Of a stretch of DNA of 64,000 nt, positions 18,973-27,644 are shown one piece after another (position 1 is the first letter of the stretch; each line of letters starts with the position of its first letter). A program made the translations under genes and the position numbers. The DNA is from Candidatus Jettenia caeni. GTDB lineage: Bacteria; Planctomycetota; Brocadiia; Brocadiales; Brocadiaceae. The notes under the pieces are model-generated. The model saw only the letters and a list, made by a program, of their open reading frames with translations. It searched no databases and was not told where the DNA came from. Location of the stretch: contig BAFH01000004.1 of NCBI GenBank assembly GCA_000296795.1, forward strand, positions 1,148,868 through 1,212,867. Direction: 5' to 3'.

Positions 18973-19200
18973 ATGATTGAACGCATATCAGTTGATCCAC
19001 GTATTTGCCATGGACAGGCTTGCATCAAGGGCACCCGTATACCTGTTCATCAGATACTACACATGCTAGCAAATGGAGATACCATTAATGAACTCTTGGA
19101 AGAGTACCCTTCCTTAAAGAAGGAAGATATTCTTGCCTGCTTTGATTATGCTGCTTCTTTGGCTGAAGAACAGATTATCCCGGACGAAATAGTAACATGA
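18973..19200 (+). CDS. DUF433 antitoxin (VapB45-like)
   Basis: The 75-residue protein reads ISVDPRICHGQACIKGTRIP, the DUF433 signature (DP-x-ICHGxxxIxGTRIxV), followed by EYPSLKKEDILACFDYAA, a helix-turn-helix-like stretch. DUF433 proteins pair with DUF5615 PIN-like proteins as a type II toxin-antitoxin module. TTTAAGGAGATG gives a strong ribosome site eight bases before the ATG. Stop and next start overlap as ATGA at 19197. Confidence 0.88.
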   Translation: MIERISVDPRICHGQACIKGTRIPVHQILHMLANGDTINELLEEYPSLKKEDILACFDYAASLAEEQIIPDEIVT

Positions 19201-19550
19201 ATATCTTCGTAGACGAAAATATTCCTTCGATGACCGTCAAGGAGTTAATAAAACTTGGCCATAATATCGTAGACATTCGTGGTTCAGATAAAAGGGGAAT
19301 GATAGATGATGATATATGGAAATTCTGCCATGAAGAAAAGCGGCTCTTGATTACCACAGATAAAGGTTTTGCGCAGAAAAGGCATAAGAATCATTATGGC
19401 ATCTTGATCGTTAGACTAAAACAACCAAATAAATTGAGAATACACCAAAAGGTTATGCAGGCAATAAACCGTTTTAAAGAGAAAGAGTGGACTGGTTTAA
19501 CAGTTGTAATGCAGGATTTATTTCACACCATCAATAGAGCCAAAAAGTGA
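19197..19550 (+). CDS. DUF5615 PIN-like ribonuclease toxin (VapC45-like)
   Basis: The 117-residue protein starts MNIFVDENIPSMTVKELIKLGH, with the first acidic residues (DEN) of the PIN-like/Mut7-C fold, and has RLLITTDKGFAQKR with the second acidic site (TTDKGF). Members are predicted metal-dependent RNases paired with DUF433. The four-base overlap with the DUF433 gene indicates coupled translation. The usual third acidic cluster is less clear, so catalytic competence is inferred from the family. Confidence 0.85.
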   Translation: MNIFVDENIPSMTVKELIKLGHNIVDIRGSDKRGMIDDDIWKFCHEEKRLLITTDKGFAQKRHKNHYGILIVRLKQPNKLRIHQKVMQAINRFKEKEWTGLTVVMQDLFHTINRAKK

Positions 19551-19697
19551 GGTGCTATTTGGAGAGAAATAAAAGCTTGCCGTATTTAACAGTAGGGAAT
19601 TTTCGATACTGCCTATGGCATTTCTGGATACAATCCTGGAAGCGATATGAGGCGGAGAAGCTGATCATCCATCCTAAATTTTTATGATTACGAATAT

Positions 19698-19724
19698 GTC
19701 ATTCCGGGCCAAGCCCGGAATGAC
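19698..19724. repeat. Short palindromic repeat (REP-like hairpin)
   Basis: GTCATTCCGGGC and GCCCGGAATGAC form perfect 12-bp arms around CAA. This type of sequence is widely dispersed in many genomes. It lies between the DUF5615 gene and the IS3 remnant and could act as a bidirectional hairpin. Confidence 0.7.
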
Positions 19725-19738
19725 AGACAGTTGTAAAC

Positions 19739-20142
19739 TTATGTCGCTATGTATATTCGGTGCATAATCCCTATTGTCTCATCTGATACCTCCACTGGCT
19801 TATACTATAGGTTTGATCTATGCAATCCTAAAAGCTCGCACTACTCTCGTATGCTTAATCCCTTACGATCTCTTTCTAGTAACCGCCTCTTCTCATCAAC
19901 AATCAAACGGTACAGATTTTTTTAAGCCATTCGTTCTCTACCTTCAACTGACCTATCTGCCGATAAAGCTCATCTATTACCTTCTCCTTCTCGTAATTTC
20001 TCTCCCTTCCCTTGAAATATCTCTACCATCCCCTCTCGTGCCCGTTTCCGCCAATTTACTATCTGTGTCCTGTGTACTTCGTATGCTGACGATAACTCTG
20101 CTATCGTCTTTTCCCCTTTTATTCGAATGTCAGATTTTTCAT
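19739..20142 (-). pseudogene. Decayed IS3-family transposase remnant (orfA plus start of orfB)
   Basis: Minus-strand fragments read KSDIRIKGEKTIAELSSAYE, EVHRTQIVNWRKRAREGMVE, then in a shifted frame VIDELYRQIGQLKVENEWLK. This is the OrfA helix-turn-helix and leucine-zipper of IS3 elements. A third frame gives LIVDEKRRLLERDRKGLSIR, a stop, CELLGLHRSNL, a stop, and KPVEVSDETIGIMHRI, the beginning of OrfB. Several frameshifts and stops show it is long dead, and the catalytic DDE part is gone. It forms the right border of the accessory island. Confidence 0.8.
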
Positions 20143-20264
20143 TTCAACAACTCTTTAACGAAAAAAAATTGTTTTATAATCGAAATAAATATATAATCTT
20201 TCAAGTTTATTCCGACCAAATAATTGTTTTTAACAAACTATATAAAAAATTTGGAGCCTGAAAA

Positions 20265-22409
20265 ATGTCATTTAAGGATAAGGATTTACCCGAAAATACT
20301 GGTAAAAACGTAAATAAAGAAACAGACCAGAGCAAAAAGGCCGGTAATGTTCCGGAAAAGAAGAAAAAGAAGAGAAAAATTATAATTCCTCTTATTCTCA
20401 TACTTATAACGATAGTAATTATTCTTCTTTTGCGCAGAGATGCCTCGCCAATCCTTGAAATATCTCCATCAAGTTTGAACTTTGGAAATAAAGAGACGGA
20501 AATGGAGTTTACTATTAAAAATATAGCAAAGGCTGAAGGATTTTTCACGCCAGGCGTTAAACATTTAGAGTTTGATATTGATACCAGAAGCCTCCCAAAC
20601 TGGATTATAGTTGATCCTACCACAGGCTCTGTATTGGAAAAACCTTCAAAAATTAGCGTGACAGTTAATAGGGATATCCTGCCTTACGGCAGTACGGTGA
20701 AAGAACTAAAGATTTTAACTAATGCAGAAAGTGGCGAGGTCCCAATATTAGTGCAAAAAGATGAGGAGAAATTGACTCTTATATCTCCATCGACAGGAGC
20801 GTCAATTTTTGTTGGCGACCCAAAGACTATAGAATGGACGGCAACTGCCGGAGTCAGTGAAAATGTAAACATCTTTCTCTATTCGAATGAGGTAAACATC
20901 GGAACGATTGCAGAAAACTATAATTTCAAGAAAGAAGGGGCTGCACAAGGCTCATTTAACTGGAAAGTGGATGATTTTATCAGGGAGGGCAATAACTATG
21001 CTGTTAGGATTGAGGATGCGAACAATCCTAAATTATTTGACATGGTAGGCCCAATAAAGATCATCCGGCCGCTTCGGGAAATTAAGGTGTTAAATCAGAC
21101 AACAGACCACCAGTTTCCCAGCGCCGTTCAATTTGTATTTTCTTTAAGAGATCAGAATAATCACGCTATTTTATTTGATTCTAATCAGGTTGACTGGAAA
21201 AATATAAAAATTTGGGAGAACAAGAACGAGATTGATTATTTGGAAAGTCATGCGCTTCTCTATACTCAGGATGATTTCCAGTTACAGGTGATGATTGTGT
21301 TAGATTTTTCAGCGTCAATGTATGAGACGAACGAAGATATTGATAAGATGACATTGAGCGCTAAAGATTTAATTGACAGTCTTAACGAAACTCATCAGAT
21401 TGGAGTGGTAGAATTCCATCGTCCAGATGAACCGCCAGCGCTTTTACATGCGTTTACTACGTATAAAAATATGGTAAAAAAGGCTATAGATAACTTTAGT
21501 TATGGCAAGATTTACCGCGATTTTTCAAGCTGCTGGGATGCCGTACAAACGGGTTTAAAACAATTTCCTGAAAAACCAGACCCTAACATTTTCAAAACGC
21601 TTGTATTCCTGTCAGACGGATTTGATAATAGCAGTTTTAGCACTCCGGATGACGTTATTGCTTTGGCGAAAGAAAGGGATGTACACATATACGTTACGGG
21701 AATAGGGCCTGGCAGTGAAGAAAAAGTGTTGGAGACCATTGCTCTTGAAACAGGAGGCACGTACGTTTTCTCAGAGAATATACATGTCTTACGTGAGAGA
21801 TTTAAGCAGATAATCAAAGACGTAAGAGGTCAGTATAAGGTAAAGTACATTACCCCAAAAAAACCAGAGGACGGACGCTTTGTCGTGGAAAGTGAGACTA
21901 CGTATAAGGGTGTTACCGCCACACCATTATTACACGACGAAATAGACCCGTCTTCTATTTTCAAGAAAACTATTGAGGGTATGATACGGTTTTCCGCCCC
22001 TTCCGTAATCGAAGACCATCAGGCTGAAATATTTATGTGGTGCGAACATGCGCCAAGATATGTTAACAAACTTCGTTTTTGGATAGGCATTGATAAACCT
22101 TACAACGTGGCGCTTACTTCATCTTACGATGGAGGGCTTTGCAAGAATTGGACGCTAAACAAAGAAACAGATGGCTGGTATAGCCTGAAATCTCCTGATA
22201 CAACGAATGCCCGCTACAATCTCGCATTTGGAGCTTTCGGAACTATTTGCAAAATAGTCGTTACGGATATTTATGAGGATGGATTTAAGATTCCTTTTAA
22301 ATTCGACAACTCAATTTACGACATTGGGCAAGCATTTTACGAAGAGGGAAATATGTCTCAGACACCAGATTGGTCAACTGATATTATTGTCGGGAACGTT
22401 GCAAGATGA
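20265..22409 (+). CDS. Membrane-anchored von Willebrand factor A domain protein
   Basis: The 714-residue protein has a Lys-rich cytosolic N-terminus (about 1-42), one transmembrane helix (IIIPLILILITIVIILLL, about 43-60) and a large extracytoplasmic part. An immunoglobulin-like region (EISPSSLNFGNKETEMEFTI, about 66-85) resembles choice-of-anchor/ASPM-Hydin folds. A Ser-Thr-rich middle domain (about 170-265) precedes a VWA domain with the MIDAS motif DFSAS (about 346-350) and FLSDGFDNSSFSTPDD (about 447-462), which resembles Mg-integrin-type metal sites. The C-terminal 170 residues are a beta-rich region of unknown kind. It is flanked by genes on other strands or of unrelated function, so the ligand is unknown. 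GGAGCC lies about 10 bases before the ATG. Confidence 0.8.
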   Translation: MSFKDKDLPENTGKNVNKETDQSKKAGNVPEKKKKKRKIIIPLILILITIVIILLLRRDASPILEISPSSLNFGNKETEMEFTIKNIAKAEGFFTPGVKHLEFDIDTRSLPNWIIVDPTTGSVLEKPSKISVTVNRDILPYGSTVKELKILTNAESGEVPILVQKDEEKLTLISPSTGASIFVGDPKTIEWTATAGVSENVNIFLYSNEVNIGTIAENYNFKKEGAAQGSFNWKVDDFIREGNNYAVRIEDANNPKLFDMVGPIKIIRPLREIKVLNQTTDHQFPSAVQFVFSLRDQNNHAILFDSNQVDWKNIKIWENKNEIDYLESHALLYTQDDFQLQVMIVLDFSASMYETNEDIDKMTLSAKDLIDSLNETHQIGVVEFHRPDEPPALLHAFTTYKNMVKKAIDNFSYGKIYRDFSSCWDAVQTGLKQFPEKPDPNIFKTLVFLSDGFDNSSFSTPDDVIALAKERDVHIYVTGIGPGSEEKVLETIALETGGTYVFSENIHVLRERFKQIIKDVRGQYKVKYITPKKPEDGRFVVESETTYKGVTATPLLHDEIDPSSIFKKTIEGMIRFSAPSVIEDHQAEIFMWCEHAPRYVNKLRFWIGIDKPYNVALTSSYDGGLCKNWTLNKETDGWYSLKSPDTTNARYNLAFGAFGTICKIVVTDIYEDGFKIPFKFDNSIYDIGQAFYEEGNMSQTPDWSTDIIVGNVAR

Positions 22410-22425
22410 GGGAATATATCATTAT

Positions 22426-23499
22426 TTATCCATAAACTACCAGTTCATACTCCATACTTCCCAATCCTATCTCCTGCGCATAGCGAATTTGAATGGTATA
22501 ATCAATATCAGGCCAGGCATCTTTGAAAAAATCCGTTCCCATGCGTTCCTGAATAATATCCGTTGTTGCCTTTTCAATAGCAACAGGGTCACAGGATGCC
22601 ATAATACCGATATCCGCAATCTCCGGGTCATAGGCTGTATCCATACAGTCACAATGCCTGGTAATATGTGTCAGGAAATTGAAAAAGACTGTTTTCCCTG
22701 CCTTTCCCTTGAGAATGGCCAAACAGTATTCAGCTACTTTTTTTTGTAGATTAACCGTACTCTCATCCCAGGAAATCTCCACAGCATCAAACTGACATAC
22801 GGCCAGACACTCACCGCAGCCAACACATATCCTGGGATCGATGATGGCATAGCGCTCACCCATTTTTATTGCTCCCACAGGACACCACCTGCCACATACA
22901 CCACAGGTACTACACCGTTTTTTAAGAATTTGAGGAATAACGCCGGAATGTTGCGCCAATTTTCCGCCACGCGATGAGAGCCCCATCCCAATATTCTTCA
23001 ACGTAGCTCCCATACCTGCCATCATATGCCCTGTTACGTGAGCAATTGAGATGATAACATTAGCTGCCCTGGCTATCCCCGCAACATAGGCATATTTGCA
23101 TAATTTCTGATTAATCTCCACTTGTACATCATGCTCACCCCAAAGCCCATCTCCAATAAGAATGGGAGCGCCAATATTCTCGTAACGGAAGCCATGTTCA
23201 TATGCATGAGAGATATGATCAACAGCATTGGCACGGCTGCCGGCATACAATGTGTTTGTTTCTATCAAAAAGGGCTTTCCACGATACTCTTTTACTTTAT
23301 CTACAACAGCCTTTACAATAGGCGGCTTAAGGTGGCCGATATTCCCTTTTTCTCCAAAACTCGTTTTCACCGCCACCATATCATTTTTATCAATTGCATC
23401 TTTAAATCCTGCAAAATCAAATAGCCGGCTTATCTTTTGTGCATGAGAGGAAACGTCCTCACCATGTTCCGTTTTCATAAAATAAACCTTACTCTTCAT
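22426..23499 (-). CDS. DUF362 protein with 2[4Fe-4S] ferredoxin domain
   Basis: The 357-residue protein has a DUF362 core (VAVKTSFGEKGNIGHLKPPI about residues 43-62; HVTGHMMAGMGATLKNIGMG about 155-174). Inserted in it is a ferredoxin module with CSTCGVCGRWCPVGA (about 195-209) and CVGCGECLAVCQFDA (about 225-239), two 4Fe-4S sites. Such proteins are cytoplasmic and of undefined function; redox or metal-dependent roles have been proposed. It is divergent from recG, with a 150-base intergenic region between them. Confidence 0.85.
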   Translation of the reverse strand: MKSKVYFMKTEHGEDVSSHAQKISRLFDFAGFKDAIDKNDMVAVKTSFGEKGNIGHLKPPIVKAVVDKVKEYRGKPFLIETNTLYAGSRANAVDHISHAYEHGFRYENIGAPILIGDGLWGEHDVQVEINQKLCKYAYVAGIARAANVIISIAHVTGHMMAGMGATLKNIGMGLSSRGGKLAQHSGVIPQILKKRCSTCGVCGRWCPVGAIKMGERYAIIDPRICVGCGECLAVCQFDAVEISWDESTVNLQKKVAEYCLAILKGKAGKTVFFNFLTHITRHCDCMDTAYDPEIADIGIMASCDPVAIEKATTDIIQERMGTDFFKDAWPDIDYTIQIRYAQEIGLGSMEYELVVYG

Positions 23500-23576
23500 G
23501 CTTTCTCTCCATAAGACAACAAGAATTCAAATTTGAAAGGAATCTTATTATAGTGTAAAGTATCAAAATATTCAAT

Positions 23577-23605
23577 TTGACAAACAATACTTAGCATTCT
23601 AATAT
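23577..23605 (+). promoter_or_regulatory. Sigma-70-type promoter for recG
   Basis: TTGACA at 23577-23582 and TAATAT at 23600-23605 are separated by 17 bases, placing a start near 23612 and leaving a leader of about 38 bases to the recG ATG. This is a match to consensus, not an experimental site. Confidence 0.55.
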
Positions 23606-23649
23606 TTAGGCTAAATTTTCATATTCTTACCGATATTGTGAATCTTTAA

Positions 23650-25749
23650 ATGTTAGTTACACAATCTATTATCAAGACAACCTCACAGTCTCCATTAAAC
23701 CAAACAATACAATACCTGAAAGGTGTTGGACCAAAACGGGGTGAAATCCTTGAACGGCTGGGTATCCGCACCATTCGTGATGTACTTTACTATTTCCCGC
23801 GCGATTATAAGGATCACACGAAAATCCAAAAAATCTCCAAGGCAAAGATAGGCGCAAAGATTACTATTCAGGGCAAGGTACTCGGTGTACACGCCAGGAT
23901 ATCAAGAAACAGAAAACATATCGTTGAAGTCTTCGTTGGAGATGGAACAGGCACGATAGCAGCAACCTGGTTTAATCAACCTTTCCTTACCGATAAATTT
24001 CATATTGAAGATACCGTATTTTTACATGGAAAGGTAGGCGCATACAAATATCTGCAGTTATTAAGTCCGGAATATGAGATCGTTCAGAACGAAGATATCA
24101 GCGAGAAGGAAGGGAGTATTATTCCCATATATCCACTTACTGAACATATGAGTCAAACCCACTTCCGGAAGATTGTAGAAGAGGCAGTGCGCCATTTTAC
24201 CGGTCATGTTGAAGAGATAGTACCCAAAGAACTCATGAAAAAAAATCGATTAATACCTATCCAGGACGCTCTAAGAGATATCCATTTTCCCAAAACATTT
24301 GAGCATTTGAAACATGCAAAATCCAAACTTATCTACGATGAGTTATTTATCCTTGAAATAGCTATGGCGCTCAGAAGGTGGAGTATAAAAGAAGAAACGG
24401 GAATCTCATTCAAAGCAGGACCTAATGTCGATACCCATATTAGAAACCTCATACCTTTCACATTAACAAATGCACAGGAGCGGGTAATCCATGAGATTAA
24501 GAATGATATGCGCAGCAGTAAACCGATGAACCGATTACTTCAGGGAGATGTAGGCTCAGGCAAAACTGTTGTGGCAATTTATGCAATCCTTATTGCCATT
24601 GCCAACGGTTACCAGGCTGCATTTATGGCCCCTACTGAAATACTGGCTGAACAGCATTTTCATACCCTTAAAAAATACCTTATGTGTTCACATGTCAGGA
24701 TACGATTATTGACAGGAGAATCGCATGCCAGGTATAAAAAGAGCGATCTTGAGCAGGTCAAAACCGGGCAGGTCGATTTAGTTATTGGAACTCACGCCCT
24801 TATTGAAGAAACTGTCCAATTCAGAAAGCTAGGCCTCGTAGTAATAGACGAGCAGCATAAATTCGGTGTGGTACAACGCTTGAAACTCAAGGAAAAGGGA
24901 TCTTGCCCCGATGTACTCATCATGACAGCAACCCCTATCCCTCGCACCCTTTCCCTCACTTTATTCGGTGATCTGGACATTTCAATACTGGATGAAATTC
25001 CACCAGGACGTTCTCCTATTAAGACCTTGTGGATACCCAATGGTAAAGAAAAAAATGCCTATGACCTGATCCGGAGCGAAGTTGCTAAAGGCAGGCAGGT
25101 TTTTGTTGTTTATCCCCTCGTTGAGGAATCAGAGGTTCTTCATCTGAAAGCCGCTGTAACAGAGGCAAAAAGACTGCAACATGATATATTTCCAAATCTC
25201 AGGATAGGTTTGCTTCACGGGCAAATGAAATCTGGAGAAAAGGATAAAATTATGACAGATTTCAAAGAAAAAAGGTACGACATACTCGTCTCTACAATAA
25301 TCATCGAAGTCGGTATCGATATACCGAATGCAACCATAATGGTTATAGAACACGCCGAGCGCTTTGGACTCGCTCAGCTTCATCAACTCAGGGGACGCAT
25401 AGGCAGGGGCAATGATCAGTCATATTGCCTGCTTTTTGGATATCCCAAAACACCGATATCACATGAGCGGCTGAAGATTATGACAAAAACCTGCGATGGA
25501 TTCAAAATTGCAGAGATGGATTTCAGGCTCAGGGGGCCAGGGGAATTCTTCGGCACCCGTCAACACGGGTTGCCGGAACTCAGGATAAGTGATCTCATAA
25601 GAGACTTTCCCATACTCGTGCAGGCCCGTAAAGATGCCTTTGAAATCATTTCCAAAGATCCGCATCTTGCTTCAGAGACACATCAAAAGATGAGACAAAA
25701 AGTCCTGGAAACTTTTCGGAACAGATTGGAACTTATTCATATAGGATAG
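23650..25749 (+). CDS. recG: ATP-dependent DNA helicase RecG
   Basis: The 699-residue protein has an N-terminal helix-hairpin entry (QYLKGVGPKRGEILERLGI, about 22-40), the wedge OB-fold (about 60-150), and SF2 helicase motifs: Walker A LLQGDVGSGKTVV (about 296-308), motif II VVIDEQHKFGVVQR, motif III MTATPIPRTLSLTLFGD, and motif VI QLRGRIGRGNDQSYC. RecG reverses stalled forks and processes Holliday junctions. Length and order match the family. The ATG at 23650 has a weak ribosome site. Confidence 0.95.
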   Translation: MLVTQSIIKTTSQSPLNQTIQYLKGVGPKRGEILERLGIRTIRDVLYYFPRDYKDHTKIQKISKAKIGAKITIQGKVLGVHARISRNRKHIVEVFVGDGTGTIAATWFNQPFLTDKFHIEDTVFLHGKVGAYKYLQLLSPEYEIVQNEDISEKEGSIIPIYPLTEHMSQTHFRKIVEEAVRHFTGHVEEIVPKELMKKNRLIPIQDALRDIHFPKTFEHLKHAKSKLIYDELFILEIAMALRRWSIKEETGISFKAGPNVDTHIRNLIPFTLTNAQERVIHEIKNDMRSSKPMNRLLQGDVGSGKTVVAIYAILIAIANGYQAAFMAPTEILAEQHFHTLKKYLMCSHVRIRLLTGESHARYKKSDLEQVKTGQVDLVIGTHALIEETVQFRKLGLVVIDEQHKFGVVQRLKLKEKGSCPDVLIMTATPIPRTLSLTLFGDLDISILDEIPPGRSPIKTLWIPNGKEKNAYDLIRSEVAKGRQVFVVYPLVEESEVLHLKAAVTEAKRLQHDIFPNLRIGLLHGQMKSGEKDKIMTDFKEKRYDILVSTIIIEVGIDIPNATIMVIEHAERFGLAQLHQLRGRIGRGNDQSYCLLFGYPKTPISHERLKIMTKTCDGFKIAEMDFRLRGPGEFFGTRQHGLPELRISDLIRDFPILVQARKDAFEIISKDPHLASETHQKMRQKVLETFRNRLELIHIG

Positions 25750-26441
25750 CAGTTCTCAAGCGCCCGATAATCTTAATCCAAATCTCTTCTGCTCCACCAC
25801 TTCACAAGAAAAAAAGAAAACAATCATCAACCCGGTGAAGATAAAATTATACATAACCCTGGCCCGAAAAATATGAGCCATGTTACAGAGGTATACTGGC
25901 ACAGGAGTGTGCTATGGCACACGGTGATAAACTCATAATGACATAGCGCTTTATTCTCTTATCATTCTATCGCTAGAAATATAGTAACATACACTAAACC
26001 TTCGGCAATTTTAAGATACAGGGAAGCAAGGCTTTAGCCTTGCCTCCCTGCCAGAATTCCATGGGCCGGAACTTTTTGAATAACATATTTCTCAAAGGTA
26101 TTCATTTTGCTTACAGGTACATACATGATCGTTCGGCTATTGGAGACGTGATGAAGGGCTACGGTTACCCGGTCGTTCATCGGGAAAGGTTACATGCCGA
26201 CCTCTCTCCTGGTACACTGTCAATAGAATTCATGATAATACGATTTGTATCGGTTCAACTGCATGGGGCTGGGGTATTGTCCGAAGCAATCCCCCGGACA
26301 TTTCACAAGAGATTGCTTCGGGAAAATACCCATCGCAATGACACATACGAGAGAGTCTATTATGATAAATTAAGTTGACAGTGTACCAGCCGAGCGATTA
26401 AGTTTTTATATTTTGTTCTTAATTTTGAAAGGGGGCACATC
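25750..26441. other. Intergenic region with nested inverted repeats before the Hsp20 gene
   Basis: This stretch of nearly 700 bases has no supported gene. It contains a hairpin with 12-bp arms and one mismatch at 26021-26048 (GGGAAGCAAGGC / GCCTTGCCTCCC) and the 181-bp inverted-repeat element at 26209-26389. A plus-strand frame of 112 codons across the repeats has no protein-like features. Confidence 0.5.
26209..26389. repeat. 181-bp element with terminal inverted repeats (MITE-like)
   Basis: CTGGTACACTGTCAA at 26209-26223 is repeated exactly in inverse orientation at 26375-26389. The similarity continues inward with mismatches for about 30 bases (AATTcATgATAATA against AATTtATcATAATA). Inside it, 26275-26345 carries a second repeat type with a GAAGCAATC/GATTGCTTC stem that recurs at 55527-55607. 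There is no coding capacity. An isolated copy of CAGTGTACCAG lies at about 49498-49508. Confidence 0.65.
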
Positions 26442-26897
26442 ATGGCAAGAGAAATTACAAAATGGTCACGCTTACCATCTATTACTTCACTACAGAATGA
26501 AATGAATCAGATGTTTGACCGGTTTTTTGGTGGTTGGGGTTCAACCGAACCTTTAATGGAAACCGGTATGTTGGCTCCGCCTGTTGATCTATCGGAAACA
26601 ACAGATAAAATTATCGCAAAAGCAGAGGTACCAGGAGTTAACCCAAATGAAATAAATATTGCAATACAAAATAATACCCTTTTAATTAAAGGTGAGAAAA
26701 AAGAAGAGAAGGAGGAAAAGGGAAAAAGTTTCTATCGTATGGAAAGGCGCTACGGAAGTTTCGCACGTACCATTGAACTTCCCACTTCTGTGGACCCGGA
26801 TAAAATAACGGCAGAGTACAAACATGGTGTGCTTGAGATTACCATGGAAAAGAAAGAAGCAGTAAAACCAAAACAGATTTCAGTAAAGGTTGGCTAA
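26442..26897 (+). CDS. Hsp20/alpha-crystallin small heat-shock protein
   Basis: The 151-residue protein starts MAREITKWSRLPSITSLQNE, has the N-terminal MNQMFDRFFGGW amphipathic segment, the alpha-crystallin domain from about residue 45 (PPVDLSETTDKIIAKAEVPG), and the conserved YGSFARTIELPTSVDPDKIT and GVLEITMEKKE strands. These proteins form oligomers that hold unfolding proteins. A strong AAAGGGGG precedes the ATG. No CIRCE-type operator was seen upstream. It converges with rsmE and overlaps its end by four bases. Confidence 0.93.
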   Translation: MAREITKWSRLPSITSLQNEMNQMFDRFFGGWGSTEPLMETGMLAPPVDLSETTDKIIAKAEVPGVNPNEINIAIQNNTLLIKGEKKEEKEEKGKSFYRMERRYGSFARTIELPTSVDPDKITAEYKHGVLEITMEKKEAVKPKQISVKVG

Positions 26898-27625
26898 ACA
26901 AAAAAGTAAAGAAGCATAGAAGTAATTGCAATAGCAGCGGTCTCAATCCTCAAGGTAGAAAGACCTATACTGATGGGCACAAAACCTGCTTTCTTTGCCA
27001 TTTCAATTTCCGTATAAGTAAAACCCCCTTCAGGACCTATGAGACAGATAATCCTCTTGAGAGAAGGATATTCGTTCAATACACTCTTTAATGTTTTGGT
27101 ATGGGTTTCTGTGCATGCGATGAGTGAAAGATCGTAATTACCGGCAGTTTTTATTAAGCTATCCAGAGGCATTACATCTTTTATTTTTGTAATAGAATTT
27201 CGTTTACATTGTTTCGATGCCTCAATAACTATTTTGTCCCATTTTTCTATCTTTGCTTCGGACCTGTCCCGGATATCGACAACGCTTCGTTCACAGTGGA
27301 TTGGAATCAGAGTCTTTACCCCTAACTCTGCACATTTTTGGATTAAAAAGGTTGCAAGTTTCCCTTTAGGAATAGAAAAAGCAATAGTGATATCGACAGG
27401 CGCCTCCCTGTCAACAGCATTCGATCGTTCAATACATACTTTCAATGTATCATGGAATATTTCCGTAATACGGGCAAGATATTCAAATCCTTCTCCATCA
27501 AAGAGGGTTATTTTAGCTCCTAACTTTGCCCGTTTGACGTGTAAGATATGATGTGCTTCCCTGCCATCAAGCCAAATTTCATTCGTTGCAGGAGCGTTTG
27601 GTATGTAAAAACGATCTTGATGCAT
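26894..27625 (-). CDS. rsmE: 16S rRNA (uracil1498-N3)-methyltransferase
   Basis: The 243-residue protein has an N-terminal PUA-like domain (HHILHVKRAKLGAKITLFDG) and a C-terminal SPOUT knot domain with LIPIHCERSVVD, IIVEASKQCKRN-like (KIVIEASKQCKRNSITKI) and the SAM-knot signature CLIGPEGGFTYTEIEMAKKAGF ending in IGLSTLRIETAAIAI. All are diagnostic of RsmE. The gene immediately follows rnfB-side DNA and is likely cotranscribed with it from upstream (19-base gap). Confidence 0.93.
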   Translation of the reverse strand: MHQDRFYIPNAPATNEIWLDGREAHHILHVKRAKLGAKITLFDGEGFEYLARITEIFHDTLKVCIERSNAVDREAPVDITIAFSIPKGKLATFLIQKCAELGVKTLIPIHCERSVVDIRDRSEAKIEKWDKIVIEASKQCKRNSITKIKDVMPLDSLIKTAGNYDLSLIACTETHTKTLKSVLNEYPSLKRIICLIGPEGGFTYTEIEMAKKAGFVPISIGLSTLRIETAAIAITSMLLYFFV

Positions 27626-27644
27626 CTTTATCAGGAAAGAATTT

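Noticed and set aside
26040..26378. 112-codon plus-strand open frame
   Set aside because: It runs across two inverted repeats, has no protein-like pattern and no ribosome site.
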